DNA of 64,000 bases, taken from assembly GCA_014871385.1 (NCBI GenBank), contig CM026430.1, forward strand, positions 4,567,040-4,631,039, in the 5' to 3' direction. This DNA comes from Ceratodon purpureus (lineage: Eukaryota > Streptophyta > Bryopsida > Pseudoditrichales > Ditrichaceae). Shown one piece after another: positions 1 through 11,139 of this stretch (position 1 is its first letter; the number at the start of each line of letters is the position of its first letter). The notes under the pieces are model-generated. The model had not been told where the DNA came from, did not search any database, and worked only from the letters and a program-made list of their open reading frames with translations. Made by a program: the position numbers and the translations under genes.

Positions 1-54
1 TGAGATCCTAGATCTTACCACATGGCTCATCTCTTTTATTGGAACTCATGGCAG

Positions 55-1906
55 GGGATGGAGCTACTGCGAGATCACGTCCATCGGGAACCCGTGTTCC
101 TAGCGATTGACAATGTGATCGGTGATGAGAGTTCGCTGGCAGAAGCTCGGGAGTACTTGAAGGTTGGGTTCCACCCGCACAGCAGAATCTTGATCACATC
201 GAGAAGCAAGTCTAATGTCCAGGAACTTTTATCAGGCGGAGAATTCTGCATAGCCATGCCAAGATTGAGGGTGAATGAGGCAGGAGAGATATTTCTGAGG
301 AGTGCCGCGCCTATGAGATCCATTTCTGGACTTACTGACGAAGAGCGAAGAATTGTTGGGCTCTGTATTCAGCAGTGCTTGTTTGAGTCGGAGGGCTATG
401 AATCGGACAGTGTATGCTGGGACAGTGACAACGACGAAGTATCGTGTGAACCACACGTGGAGGAGAAAAAACTTTTATCCATGAGTGATGTGTGGGAGTC
501 GGGGTGGAAGAGCTACCACCCGCTAGCACTGTCGGCATTGGGAGATTTCTTTCGCCGATACAGCAGCAATTTACATATTTTGGGTTGGAAGGATCATCTG
601 GAAAAGAACGTGGACCCGTTTAAGGATTTCTGGAGTTCTCCCGACGGTATCGGGAAGATCATTGGTCTGCAATTTAGTAGCTTACATCCACGCGAGCAGC
701 TTCTGTTTTTGGATATTGCGCTTTACTCGAAGTTTTTTTCTGCTTATGAGAACGGGTTTGATCTTCACCGATCCAGGTGGTTAGAGTGGGTATCTGAACT
801 GCATGACGTGACGGCAGCAGTTATGGAAAGAAGAGTAAGTTCAAATCTAGTCGCCCTAATTCTTTCATCAGTAGGGAAGGAAGTGATACTAGCTATCTTA
901 TCTTTATATATCTGAGATCTGCAGCTTGTGTTGTTTAGGTGCAGAACATGCGATTGACGAACGCTTCTCTGTGATGCAGTTGCAGGATCTGACAAGGTTT
1001 GGTATGATCAATTATGACGACGCTTGTATTGATGAAGAGAATAATGCTTATACTGTCCCAGTACCTACTCTGTACAAGGAATTCGCAGAGTGGTATGCGA
1101 CCGAACATGGATTAAAAGGGCTGAAGAAGAACTCATGGGGTGTGTGTCAATCATCAGGAGCCACCCAGAACCGACATTCTTCGCTGTCAGACCTAGTGAG
1201 GCTGCGAGTGTTTGAACTATCCCGTGCAAGTGGGAGGCTAGTTGCATGCAAGACGATGCAAGAGCTGCACAACCTCGAGGTGCTGCAACTCCATTCGTGC
1301 CCCAACTTGACAGAGCTGGATCTCCACGGCCTCGACAGCCTCCGGCATTTGGAGCTCGTCGAGCTCGAGAAATTGGTGACCGTCACGTTGAGTGGGAGTT
1401 CAGGCGCAGAAGAGGACCTGGGCATTTACGAGTCACTGCAAAGTGTAAGGCTGGATGATCTGGATTCTCTGACGCATGGTCCCGACCTCAGGTCGTGTAG
1501 GTCCTTGCATTGGCTCAGTGTAGGGTTTTGTCCGAAATTGGCGAATTTGGAGCAAATCAGCGAGTGCCGTGATTTGAAAGACTTGGTGCTGATGGATCTG
1601 GATCCGCAGCAATGGGCGAGCATACCGATCGTCGAGTCACTACACTCATTGCAACATTTTAATCTGCAGAGTGTAGGCTACGGCATTGACGTGCGTGGTG
1701 TGATTCGTGCGGTGGAGGGGCTGGAATGTTGGGATAAGGCTTTGATGGTTGGGGAGTTGCTGAGACATCTGCGCTCACTCAGGGTGAATGATTTATCCCT
1801 GGCCGTTGGTGGAGGATGGATTGAAATTGAGTGGAATAGAAGAGGGTGTGACAAGCTGAAGGTGTGGGATTCCACAGCTGGATTCAGGGAATTTGAATGG
1901 GGATAA
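55..1906 (+). CDS. TNL-A, 3' part of a TIR-NBS-LRR receptor gene (cut by window start)
   Basis: Two exons are visible. Exon 55-834 (260 codons, after acceptor gcag) holds the later NB-ARC: kinase-2 PVFLAIDNV, RNBS-B SRILITSRSKS, an acidic insert (EGYESDS... to VEEKK), a GLPL equivalent SYHPLALSALG and an RNBS-D-like LLFLDIALY. The donor is gtaagt at 835. Exon 980-1906 (acceptor gatgcag, phase 0) encodes LQDLTRFGMINYDD, then VPVPTLYKEFAEWY and irregular leucine-rich repeats such as LEVLQLHSCPNLTELDL. The TIR and P-loop exons lie before the window. Family knowledge: TNLs are intracellular receptors with a nucleotide switch. No MHD motif is visible where expected. The C-terminus (STAGFREFEWG) differs from TNL-B. 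Bases 1-54 are the end of an intron, 11 bases shorter than in TNL-B. Confidence 0.85.
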
Positions 1907-1908
1907 TA

Positions 1909-2039
1909 TCAGGGTGGATGATTCACCTTCGGACGTGGTGTACATCAATGAAGGCTGTATTTGTATTGAGTGGAGTAGAAGAAGGTGTGACAAGCTGGAG
2001 GTGTGGGATTCCAAATGTTTACTAAGGGAATGGTTATAA
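1909..2039 (+). pseudogene. Relic duplicate of the TNL-A C-terminal end
   Basis: Directly after the TNL-A stop, and one base out of its frame, the sequence reads IRVDDSPSDVVYIN, then IEWSRRRCDKLEVWDSK and LLREWL before a stop. This is a second copy of the last roughly 45 residues of the receptor. Its ending matches TNL-B better than the ending TNL-A actually uses. A tandem duplication, or an unequal exchange between paralogues, is the likely origin. Confidence 0.75.
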
Positions 2040-2147
2040 TTTTACTGTTTTTTCCCAATATATTGTCATTAGTTTCTAAATCAGCTATTTATGGGTCTCT
2101 ATGAAGTAGGTCAATACTCGTTTCACTTACTCGTTTCACTTGCATGT

Positions 2148-2204
2148 GAAAGGAGAGAGTAGAGGAGAGAGTAGAGGAGAGAGTAGAGGAGGGAGAGTAG
2201 AGGG
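2148..2204. repeat. Purine microsatellite (agagtaggag type)
   Basis: Several copies of gagagtagag run in tandem, about 90 bases after the end of the TNL-A relic. The matching place behind TNL-B (25730-25755) has only one or two units, so it has expanded here. Confidence 0.75.
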
Positions 2205-2453
2205 CATCCACAAAATTAGGTTTGTAAATCACAACAAGCTATGATTGCTTTATATACTTGGATACCCCGTTTAAATAAATTTATTTAAATATACTTTGTT
2301 GCTTAGGCTTTTTGAGATGAACTTGTATTTTGGACATTTACTTTTTGTTGTTTCATTTTGTCTCTACATGTAAACACTTAAAGGTCCTTTACTTATTACC
2401 TAAGAAACTTGTAATACATCTATGTTCAACAACTTTGAACAGTTCTTAAAAAA

Positions 2454-2657
2454 CATGATACAAACAACTTAATGATTGAAGAAAGTTATAGATAAAATTG
2501 AAAACATGATACAAACAACTTAGTGATTGAAGAAAGTTATAGATAAAATTGAAAACATGATACAAACAACTTAGTGCTTGAAGAAAGTTATAGATAAAAT
2601 TGAAAACATGATACAAACAACTTAGTGATTGAAGAAAGTTATAGATAAAATTGAAAA
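2454..2657. repeat. Four tandem copies of a 51-bp unit
   Basis: The unit begins catgatacaaacaactta and ends ataaaattgaaaa. Copies start near 2454, 2505, 2556 and 2607 with a strict 51-base period and almost no divergence. The paralogous stretch behind TNL-B (about 26019-26070) has one diverged unit, so this is a local amplification. Confidence 0.9.
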
Positions 2658-2675
2658 AAATAGCTTTAGATATAC

Positions 2676-2829
2676 AACTCCCTCTGTCTCACTAAAACAC
2701 TGTTGTGTGCTAAAAAAAAAATCTAAATAAGATCGTTGTTTCTAAATTTGGCCACTTGTTTCTAAATTTAGAATTGTTCTAAAATCTGCTATTATTAGCA
2801 AACAACGATCTTTAAGTGAGACGGGGGAG
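2676..2829. mobile_element. MITE-like insertion with ctccctctgtctcact-type ends
   Basis: The left end is ctccctctgtctcact and the right end agtgagacgggggag, which are near inverted complements. Inside, gatcgttgttt pairs with aaacaacgatc. The paralogous region behind TNL-B (26083-26095) reads gatatactactaattagtc without the element and so marks the empty site. Ends of this kind are typical of Stowaway (Tc1/mariner) MITEs; the family assignment is inference. Confidence 0.75.
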
Positions 2830-3340
2830 TACTAATTAGTCAATGCGATAATACCTTTAACAAAATGGATGCTTGATTTTTTTTTTTTTAATGTATTGTT
2901 TTAAAATGGCGCATAGAAATGATTTTAATGAGTAACATTGAGGTCAATGGTCTTTGGTGTCCAAAAGGTGAGTGCATAGTCTAGTGTTTATCATTTCGAT
3001 ACTATAATTTTGAATTTAATAAAATTAAATGACATCACATTTTTAATGACATCACATTTTTAATTATGTAATGTTAATAATGTGTTTCATATACACAAAT
3101 CTTTACATGTTTTCTAATATTGTAAGACTAACATGTCTAGTCTTAATCAAAGATTGTTTTATACATTACAATCAGATTGACTTGTTGATTTAAACCAAGT
3201 AGTTGATATTGTATAGGACTTCTAGAATGATATAAGAATGTAATGCAAAAAATCATTAGATTCCTTTCCCTAATATCTTTTATTTTTATGATCTTGATCC
3301 AAAGATCCTAGAGGTCTAAGCTTCTAGTTCCGATGATGGA

Positions 3341-4310
3341 AAACAAACCATGTTAAAGTCTGTAGTAACATACTTTTTGACATCCTATTTCTTTGTCTTA
3401 AGAATGTATATACTATAAAGTAATTTAAGGTCTAGGTTTGGATATGCAAAAAAGAGTTTGAAGCCAAAAAGACGGAGATTGTGGGGTAATATTTGATGTA
3501 ATTCTTTGCATCATATAGATTATTGAATAGCAAAAGTTGTTAGGTTTGAAAGCTCTCAACTTCTAAGACAAATTTTGGAACTTAATTTAATTCAAAAATG
3601 TGACTATTATTCATGTCAGAATTGGTTGAAAGGATGACAACATCATGCCTGATTGGTATAGATATTTGATGGTGAAGGCTCATATAAGATTGATACCAAT
3701 ATTTTTTGCATCAGTTCACATTTAAAGCCTTGTTTATTATATATTAGATTTATGTGTTTCAATTACAATGGCAATATTTACAATCGAAGTCTATCAATAT
3801 CCTAATGATTATATGTTCTTTATAATTTTTTAATAAAGAAATTTAGAAGGTCAAATGAAATAATGAGATTTAAGATTCAATATGTTGATTTCAATATGTA
3901 TATTCTTCAATTGTATCTTCACGATAAAATTATTTGTGATTTTAATACTATTCTCATGGAATGAATACTTGTCAATGCAATTAAACTTGGAATATCAAAT
4001 TAAAGCCTATATATAAATGAAAATTTAAAGTTGTCCAGTTTACTTTTGATATGGATATAGTAATAATTCAATTATACCATCTCATATGTTTCTAGATGTT
4101 TACAGATGTATGATTTTCAACACAATTTTCTTTTTACACTTGTTTTTATATGATATCACAATGTACCTTATAAATTCACACATAGTATCTTCCCAAAATT
4201 CTATATCCTTAGAAACCACATAACTATCCAAAGTTTTATACTTTAGTGTGCGTATTTTAACAAAATTTACATCATAACAATACATTTATGTTTTTTTTTA
4301 ACTATAGAGC
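3341..4310 (+). repeat. Dispersed AT-rich repeat, copy 1
   Basis: This stretch (gaaaacaaaccatgtta..., then gcaaaaaagagtttgaag..., then caatatgtatattcttcaa...) recurs at 26575-27540, in part at 4990-5660, and as a fragment at 53553-53698. It is also split between 46190-46240 (plus) and 48061-48905 (minus). It carries no usable reading frame. The repeated copies helped to detect the inversion near 46-49 kb. Confidence 0.7.
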
Positions 4311-4656
4311 TTTTTACATCAAATAAAATAGAAAATAAAATACTATGATTCTATCATAATGTAAATTAGTTGAAATTTGCTACTACTTTGTCAATGCAAA
4401 AACACCTTAATGGAATGGATGTTTGAGTTTTTTTTGGATGTGTTGATTTAAAATTGTGCATAGAAATGAATTCTGCAATGGTGCCATAGGCATTAGTGGT
4501 TTCCTACGGCCAAGAAAATCAGTGCATAATCCAATGTTTATTATTTAAGTGCTATAATTTTGAATGTATTAAATTAGATGATTTTTTTTCAAAATTATAT
4601 AATGTTAACAATGAAACTTTAATATAAAAATCTTTAGTTTTGAAAAAAAATTAAAA

Positions 4657-4778
<122 letters not shown>

Positions 4779-7306
4779 AGATAGACTTTTAGTCATTAAT
4801 CTAACATTATTTTATATACTAGAGTCATGAGTGAGAATGACTTATTGATTGATATCCAATTGTTGATATTATAAATGACTTTTAGAATGACATTAGAATA
4901 TAGTATAAAAAATCATTGACTTCTTTTTTTCATTATCTTTTGATTTTATGACCTTGGTCTAAAGACGCTAAAGGTCTAAGCTCCTAGTTCTCATAATGGA
5001 AAACAAACTATGTAAAAGTCTTCAAAAATATTCTTTTTGACTTCTTATTTTTTATATATTGAGGGTGTATAAAGTAAAGGTCTAAGTATGAATATACGAA
5101 AGAGAGTTTGAAGCCAAAAAAATGCAAATTATTATTAAAGGTTACATTTCATGTAATTATTTGCATCATACATAAACTATTGAATAATATAAGTTTGAAA
5201 CCTTCAAGCCTCTAATTCAACATTGTGACCATGATTCAAGTCACATTTGGTTGAAAGAATTACAACAATATGCTTGCTTAATTAAATCTTCAATGCTGAA
5301 GGCTCATATAATATTATTACCAATATTCTTCCCATCTATTTACATTAAATGATGTATTAGTGAATGTTTAATGTATTTGTTTTAATTATAATTGCATATT
5401 TAACATTCAAAATCTATCAAAATCTAGTTGATTTTTTGTTCTTTACAGTTTTGTATAAAAGCAATTTATATTATGAAATAGAATATTAAGAACTAAGGTT
5501 CAATTTACTTCATTTCAATATGTATATTCTTCAATTATATCTTTACAATAGAATCATTTGTGATTTTGATACTTTCCTCATGGAGTGAATACTTGTCAAT
5601 GCAATTAGACTTGGTATATCAAATCAAGGCATGTATATAAATGAAAATTTTGAAGTTGTCTTGTTTACTTTTAATATGTATACCGTAGGTTACTAGCAGC
5701 TTAGGAAGAAAATATTTAATTACAAGTTTGCCTAAGTTTCTAAAAATTCTTAACTCTCTTTGCCCAACTTTGACATATTATTGCCCGATATTACTTTGAG
5801 AAATTTAAAAGTGTCCAACTTTGAGAACAAATTTTTCAAATTATTTAAATACTTTTTGCACTTTAATTAAAATTTATTAGGCAAAACAATGTCCAAGTTG
5901 CTAGAAACCTACAGTATAGGAATATTTCAAGTATACAATATTTTATGTTTCTTTATAATTGTTGATATATATATATATACACATATATTCATTTTGAAAA
6001 TAGTGTAATCATTGATATTATTAGAAAATTTCAAAAATAAAATTAAAAATACTTAAGTATGAATTGGAAAAACTACAAAATATGGTAAGAGTTATAAATT
6101 ATGATTCTTTTATCATTGAATTCATTAACACTTACTTTTAACTTCTATTTGGTATAATGATATACCATATACCATGATTTTTACTTTTTAAAGTACAATA
6201 TAATGTTAATTTTCATATTAGATTGCAATCATTTATGTTTATTTCTGACATTTCTTCCTATTTAAACCAATAGATTCTAAAAACAAATTACAATTTATTT
6301 TATAATATAGTTAAAGTGAATTTTTATAAATTCTTTTTAATATATTAAAAGTCTCTAATTTGTATCCTACAAATTAAACAAAGAACGCATTATCATAGAG
6401 AAATCTGCACTTTTATTGTATAATAGAATTCAATAATAAAATGATAATACAAAAGTTTTACTTTCTTCTTCTGATATATTAATTTTTTCACAAATAAATT
6501 GTTTTCTTTTTTTCTTTTTTTACTCATTGTTTCTACAAATTTATGAACATGAAGATTTGAAGGTAGTAGAATTGTTAAAGATCCACATCTTGTTCAATTG
6601 ATAAAAGATATAATCTTCATGTAAAAAACACTATACTTTATATCAAAGTGGGAAGGTCATTCAACACAACCAAAATGATAAAATTTTCCTTTTTTTCATA
6701 TGAATATACCATGAATCACATATGAACATTGAAGAACCTCATCCAAAGATTCACAATCCACTGAGAAAAAGAAAATATAGAATACTTCACCACAAACCAC
6801 AAAATTTATCAATATTAAAATTTAATCCCTAAAAGGATATGCATACATACTTGTTGTAGTGGTTTACACATGTATTTATGTATTGAAGCTTGGAAAATGA
6901 TGTTGTGATGTTGAATTTTTTTGTGGAAGACAATGTCAATACTATTAAATGGTATATATTTTTTCCAAAATTTTTGGAGTAATTTAGAGCAACTCTACCA
7001 CCACCTGTATTTGCTGCAAATACGTATAAATGGGCACAAAAGACTCCATAGAATACACATAGTGATTTCAATTTTATTTTTGAAGGTTTCACAACTTTCC
7101 TCATCTTTGGGCCCATCTTTTGCTTTTTGGTTGTTTCAAGTAATATGCATCGCAAGGTGCCTCAATTCATGATACAATCCCAGCCGAGGCCATATTCCAG
7201 CCTCAAGGCCCTTTAGGGTTTAATGCTTATATGAATATGATAATTTCTACGTAGGTTTTTTTTGACATAATTACTTCTATTATAGAATTCAAATAAATGT
7301 TGAATA

Positions 7307-8240
7307 AAATATCAACCCCTAAACTCCCATGCAACCAAAATGTGGTCGCCGACTATTTTTGGCAGGGTTCCACAGTGTCAAAAATTATTCTCAAGTTTTG
7401 AAATTTTGTATGTGGATACTCTAGGTCATTACGTACATGCCAAGATTTGTTTCATGAGATTCCAATATGTAATGCAAAAGTTATGAATGGTTGAAGGTTT
7501 TAAATCTCTACGGGGGTTCCTACAAAAAAATTCAAATATATTTTTAAAAAATAAAAAAAATACCATCATTTTGTAGGGATACGTATTTGAATAAGAAGCT
7601 TTCATTCAGTTCATTCTAATAAGTGAGGTAAAAGATATGACAAGTCCTGTTAAGCAAGCAGTTTGGTCAAGATTTCTTGAAAATAACTTTAACAGTTCAT
7701 TTTGAATTCAATTTTAACAATTTTTTGAAAAAGAAAATCAAAAACGTTTTTGGCAATATATCACATCACTTTAATTGTTGAAAGCAACATAATTCACATT
7801 CTTGTGGATGTAATTAGCAATTTAGTTTTTCCTTTTATTCTACATCTTATTCTGATTTACTTTTGAAGATGAAAGCTTAGGTTTTTTCTTTTGAATTTTT
7901 TTGTGTGGAATCTCAAGTCATTTATCTAAGAGAATATGGAGTTGCCCATTCCAGATTTCTAAAGTGTATTTTTTGAAAATTTATTGAAGGCGAGATTTTA
8001 GCTTTTTGAAAGATTGAAGAAAACTGGTTTTTAAAATTTAAACATTATGATTTAACAATTGGTTTAGATTCTCCCTCTAAAATTTTGGAAAAGAATGACC
8101 CAATAAGTTCATTATAAGATCCTACGGTTGAAATTCAAAAATAATGTTATAAAATCAAAAAAACTAACTTGCTTCACAAAGGTGTGTTGAAAGATGGTTT
8201 TGATGTGAATTCATTGTGGGCATTTAGGGGATAAAGGTTC
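7307..8240. mobile_element. Possible non-autonomous element with aacccctaaa ends
   Basis: It starts near tcaacccctaaactccc and ends near gcatttaggggataaagg, weakly inverted ends like those of the clearer element at 28271-29215. An internal agatcctacggttgaaatt resembles agatcttatggttgga in that element. The region 6560-8310 is also missing from the copy at 46.2-46.6 kb. The exact borders are uncertain. Confidence 0.35.
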
Positions 8241-8377
8241 AAATTCACCCTTTAAGCTATTTGAGCCTCAACATCTTGAAGTTGGGCCCCCAATATTTAA
8301 ACACTTTGCCACTCATTAGCGACTATTTTTATGAAGCATGAAATTGCAACAGTGGATTCAATTACTAACATTCTCTG

Positions 8378-8593
8378 CTACTGGTATGTCCAAAATTTCC
8401 AAGAGCCATGGCAACTTGGTATCATTCTCACTTCCTCACGCCATGGTTGCTCAGGCTCATCGCATTTCAGATACCATGAAGGATAGGATTTCTCAGCAGT
8501 AACGTCTTGTATAGGTGGATGATCTGACAGCGTAGCTAAAACAATGAGTACTATAATACATGATGCAAAGACGGATCGTATGTCTACTGCCAA
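8378..8593 (-). CDS. Small secreted peptide, 71 residues, two cysteines
   Basis: The single-exon frame starts MAVDIRSVFASC. Residues 7-22 (VFASCIIVLIVLATL) form a hydrophobic stretch expected of a signal peptide, followed by SDHPPIQDVTAEKSYPSWY and a tail with Cys44 and Cys61. The protein is rich in Trp, Pro and Glu and ends in WTYQ. A second, rearranged copy exists: its 3' part at 46242-46411 keeps DHPPELDIIAEKSYPSWHMK and REEVRM while bases differ, which suggests past protein-level selection. I do not recognise the family. An apoplastic peptide is possible from the leader. A start further inside is unlikely because it would remove the leader. Confidence 0.6.
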   Translation of the reverse strand: MAVDIRSVFASCIIVLIVLATLSDHPPIQDVTAEKSYPSWYLKCDEPEQPWREEVRMIPSCHGSWKFWTYQ

Positions 8594-8782
8594 TTATGAG
8601 ACTTCTAAATATGATTGTGCTTAATTGTTTTATAAATCAGCCCACTGGCCAATTCTAAGCAGTCGGTGGGATTATCTCTTCAGCAATTATGCTCGATCGT
8701 GACAATGGTAGCCCATTCCGGTGGGGATGGGACTTCGACAGTGTTTTACGTTTGTTAAAGTTATGCGCTTCACAAATCATTT

Positions 8783-8907
8783 TAAGGTAGAGGGCCCTTA
8801 AACCGCCCACGGTTTTAAAACCGATCAGGACTGAAATGTACAAACTACGTACATTTCAGTCCTGATCGGTTTTAAAACAGTGGGCGGTTCAAGGGGCCTC
8901 TACCTTA
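8783..8907. mobile_element. Foldback MITE, about 125 bp, nearly all stem
   Basis: The left arm starts taaggtagagg and the right arm ends cctctacctta. The two halves pair almost completely through cggttttaaaaccgatcagg and cctgatcggttttaaaac, leaving a short loop around aaacta. The duplicate locus at 49136-49155 (cttcacaaattcatctcag) lacks it. It lies about 190 bases upstream of the secreted-peptide start codon on the minus strand. Confidence 0.8.
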
Positions 8908-8954
8908 GATCAATTCAGTTGAGTCTTTGAATGACGTTTGGTTCTGACATTTGA

Positions 8955-9164
8955 ATGACGGTATCAGATCGATTTGTGGACGACAGAAATATGGTAGGCG
9001 CTGCAATTATGGGTTTGAACGAGAAATTTGCAAAGTCGTACGTGACAAAAGATGGAATGAAAAGGGTCCAAGAACGCATATTGTATGCTACAAACAGCAG
9101 GATTTACTCTCAGATTGTACATTACTACATTGCAGCTGGGGAATCATTGACGTACACACTGTGA
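8955..9164 (+). CDS. Short ORF of unknown function, 69 codons
   Basis: It reads MTVSDRFVDDRNMVGAAIMG, then LNEKFAKSYVTKDGMKRV and ends GESLTYTL. The copy at 49189 has the same opening (MTEPDRFVDDRNM) and continues with VGTAILGFNEKFAKLY after a one-base deletion, so the pair keeps protein-like similarity. It has no recognised domain. It could be one exon of a longer gene or a decayed exon. Confidence 0.35.
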   Translation: MTVSDRFVDDRNMVGAAIMGLNEKFAKSYVTKDGMKRVQERILYATNSRIYSQIVHYYIAAGESLTYTL

Positions 9165-9190
9165 CTGAATCAACCCTATGTAACCATTTC

Positions 9191-9497
9191 GTAAACCTCT
9201 GGCCGTGGAGTCTCGCTAACGTGTCATCATGTCATTGGCCCTCAGCTCTCGGGTTACTGACGATAACTTGTACTGTCCACATTGCATGCAGTTGCAGAGC
9301 CTGCAACCGTGGAAAGCCTATGTGTGTCATTGGATTGAATGTTTGTAACCAGTTTGTACTCGGATGAAACACTTCGTGATCCCCATGTGCTCGGATGAAA
9401 CATTTTTGTAACCCCCATGTGCTCGGATGAAACATTTTCGTACCCCCATGTGCTCGGATGAAATGGGGTCAGCTCGACTCCACGGCCAAAGGTTTAC
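9191..9497. mobile_element. Element with 22-bp terminal inverted repeats enclosing a minisatellite
   Basis: The left terminus gtaaacctctggccgtggag and the right terminus ctccacggccaaaggtttac are inverted complements with one mismatch. The duplicate locus near 49405-49425 (ccccatgtaaccacttcatt) lacks the whole stretch to about 9575. No transposase frame is visible, so it would be non-autonomous. Confidence 0.65.
9358..9466. repeat. 31-bp minisatellite, about four copies
   Basis: The unit is ctcggatgaaacattttcg followed by tacccccatgtg. It repeats at 9359, 9390, 9422 and 9453 (periods of 31-32 bases), inside the inverted-repeat element. Confidence 0.85.
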
Positions 9498-9846
9498 GCC
9501 CTGTAACCATCTCAAGGAGCGTGGCTACCGCGGCTCATCCCCGCCGATAACCAGGCTCCTCTCGACGGTTATATAGTTCATTATGCAAAGTTGAAAATGC
9601 ATTTGTTCACTCACGTGTATAATGCTTGATAAGTCGTTCAGTCATGTTCTTCCTCTCAGACACAGTTTTCCACAGAGGACAGCTTTTCGGAGTGGGCCAT
9701 TTAGGGTGTGAGCCTGCCTGGTCATTTGACATATTTAAATTCCCACACACATTTTCGAAGTTATGGATGCGGATGAGAACAGAATTTCGTGTTGGGGTTG
9801 AATGAAAAATACAGTTCCATATAGTTTACTGTTATTATTCCTTTGA

Positions 9847-9912
9847 GGAGAAATTGGGGGTTGAGGGGGGTTTGGGGGGGGGGGGGGAGTGTTGGGGGGA
9901 CGAGGAGGGAGT
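9847..9912 (+). repeat. G-rich tract with long G-run
   Basis: Runs of 4, 5, 6, 14 or more, and 6 guanines lie within about 60 bases. They could form a G-quadruplex on the plus strand or simply be a slippage-prone homopolymer. Confidence 0.7.
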
Positions 9913-9970
9913 AATTAATTAAATTAAGTCTTATAAATAAAACATAATTCTCATGTAATTATATAATCAA

Positions 9971-10440
9971 TATAAGGCCCTTCAAACCCATCGAGCGGAG
10001 CGAGAAGGGTTTGAATAAGGGCAACGGGTCCGGTAGGACCCGTTGCCCGTTAAGTCATTAGGGTTCACTCAAAACAACGATAGCAGGGTAGCTAGGGTTG
10101 ATCTCATTTAATTTTGGGTTTTATAGCCCCTATTTTATCATCCAAATAATGTTAAAAATAAATAAAGCTCAAAATTATCAAAATCAAAGAATTAGAATGC
10201 AAAAATATAAGGCCCTTCAAACCCATCGAGCGGAGCGAGAAGGGTTTGAATAAGGGCAACGGGTCCGGTAGGACCCGTTGCCCGTTAAGTGATTTTAGGG
10301 TTCATTCAAAACAACGATAGCGGGATAGCTAGGGTTGATCTCATTGAACTTTGGGTTTTATAGCCCTTATTTTTATCAACCAAATAATATTAAAAATAAA
10401 TAAAATTCTAAATTATCAAAATCAAAAAATTATGATACAA
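9971..10440. repeat. 235-bp tandem duplication carrying two stacked hairpins
   Basis: Copies begin tataaggcccttcaaaccc at 9971 and 10206. Each starts with two adjacent hairpins: cccttcaaaccc pairs with gggtttgaataaggg around gagcggagcgaga, then gggcaacgggtcc pairs with ggacccgttgccc around ggta. The hairpin bases are identical between copies while the AT-rich remainder has drifted by several bases and indels. Confidence 0.85.
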
Positions 10441-10655
10441 GAAATAATTCAAATAAAGTCATTTATCAACAAAATAATCACTTCATCTAATTAGTTTTTT
10501 TAACCATAAAAATTTACAAATGTAATAATAAAATTTCTAAAGGTCAATGTGGAAATATTTAATAATATAATTTATCATGAAATTAAATAATTTAATTATT
10601 CAGTGTACAAAATTAAAAAAACTAAAAATTAAAAATGAGTGAGTTCCACATTAAA

Positions 10656-10720
10656 TTGCCATAGTGAAGCCAAATTGCCACAGTGAAGCCAAATCGCTAC
10701 AGTGCAATTGCCAAGGGCTT
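10656..10720. repeat. Short imperfect tandem repeat (gccaaattgccacagtgaa)
   Basis: Three imperfect copies of an approximately 17-base unit lie just before a less AT-rich stretch. The function is unknown. Confidence 0.6.
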
Positions 10721-11139
10721 CATTGCCAAATTTCATTACTGACATTGTTTTCTGTCTCTTACATGGGGTCTACAATGGTACAGAATCAGCCTAAATATAT
10801 CCTCCCCCACCCTAAAGGACCCACTCCGAAAAGATTACCTCTTTTCCACACACAAACATGCATCCAGATTGGAGAGAGAGAAACAACTTCCACAATGCTC
10901 TGTCGTCAATCACAACGTCCACAAGGACATTCACAAGAACGTCTCTCCATTTCAGTAACTTCGAGTGTTATGAACATGAAAGACCTCCTTTGGTAACTCT
11001 ATATATATCGCACCATCGCGGAACAGCTCTGCATATATCATAACATTCACCTATAGCTGCTCCAAAATGTGACCGTCGCTCGTCTTTCAATCTGTACAAG
11101 CAGCGCGACTAGAAACAATTGCTGACTCATAAATACACC

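Noticed and set aside
9358-9466. CRISPR-like array
   Set aside because: Spacing is uniform and 'spacers' are nearly identical, so it is an ordinary minisatellite in a eukaryotic genome.
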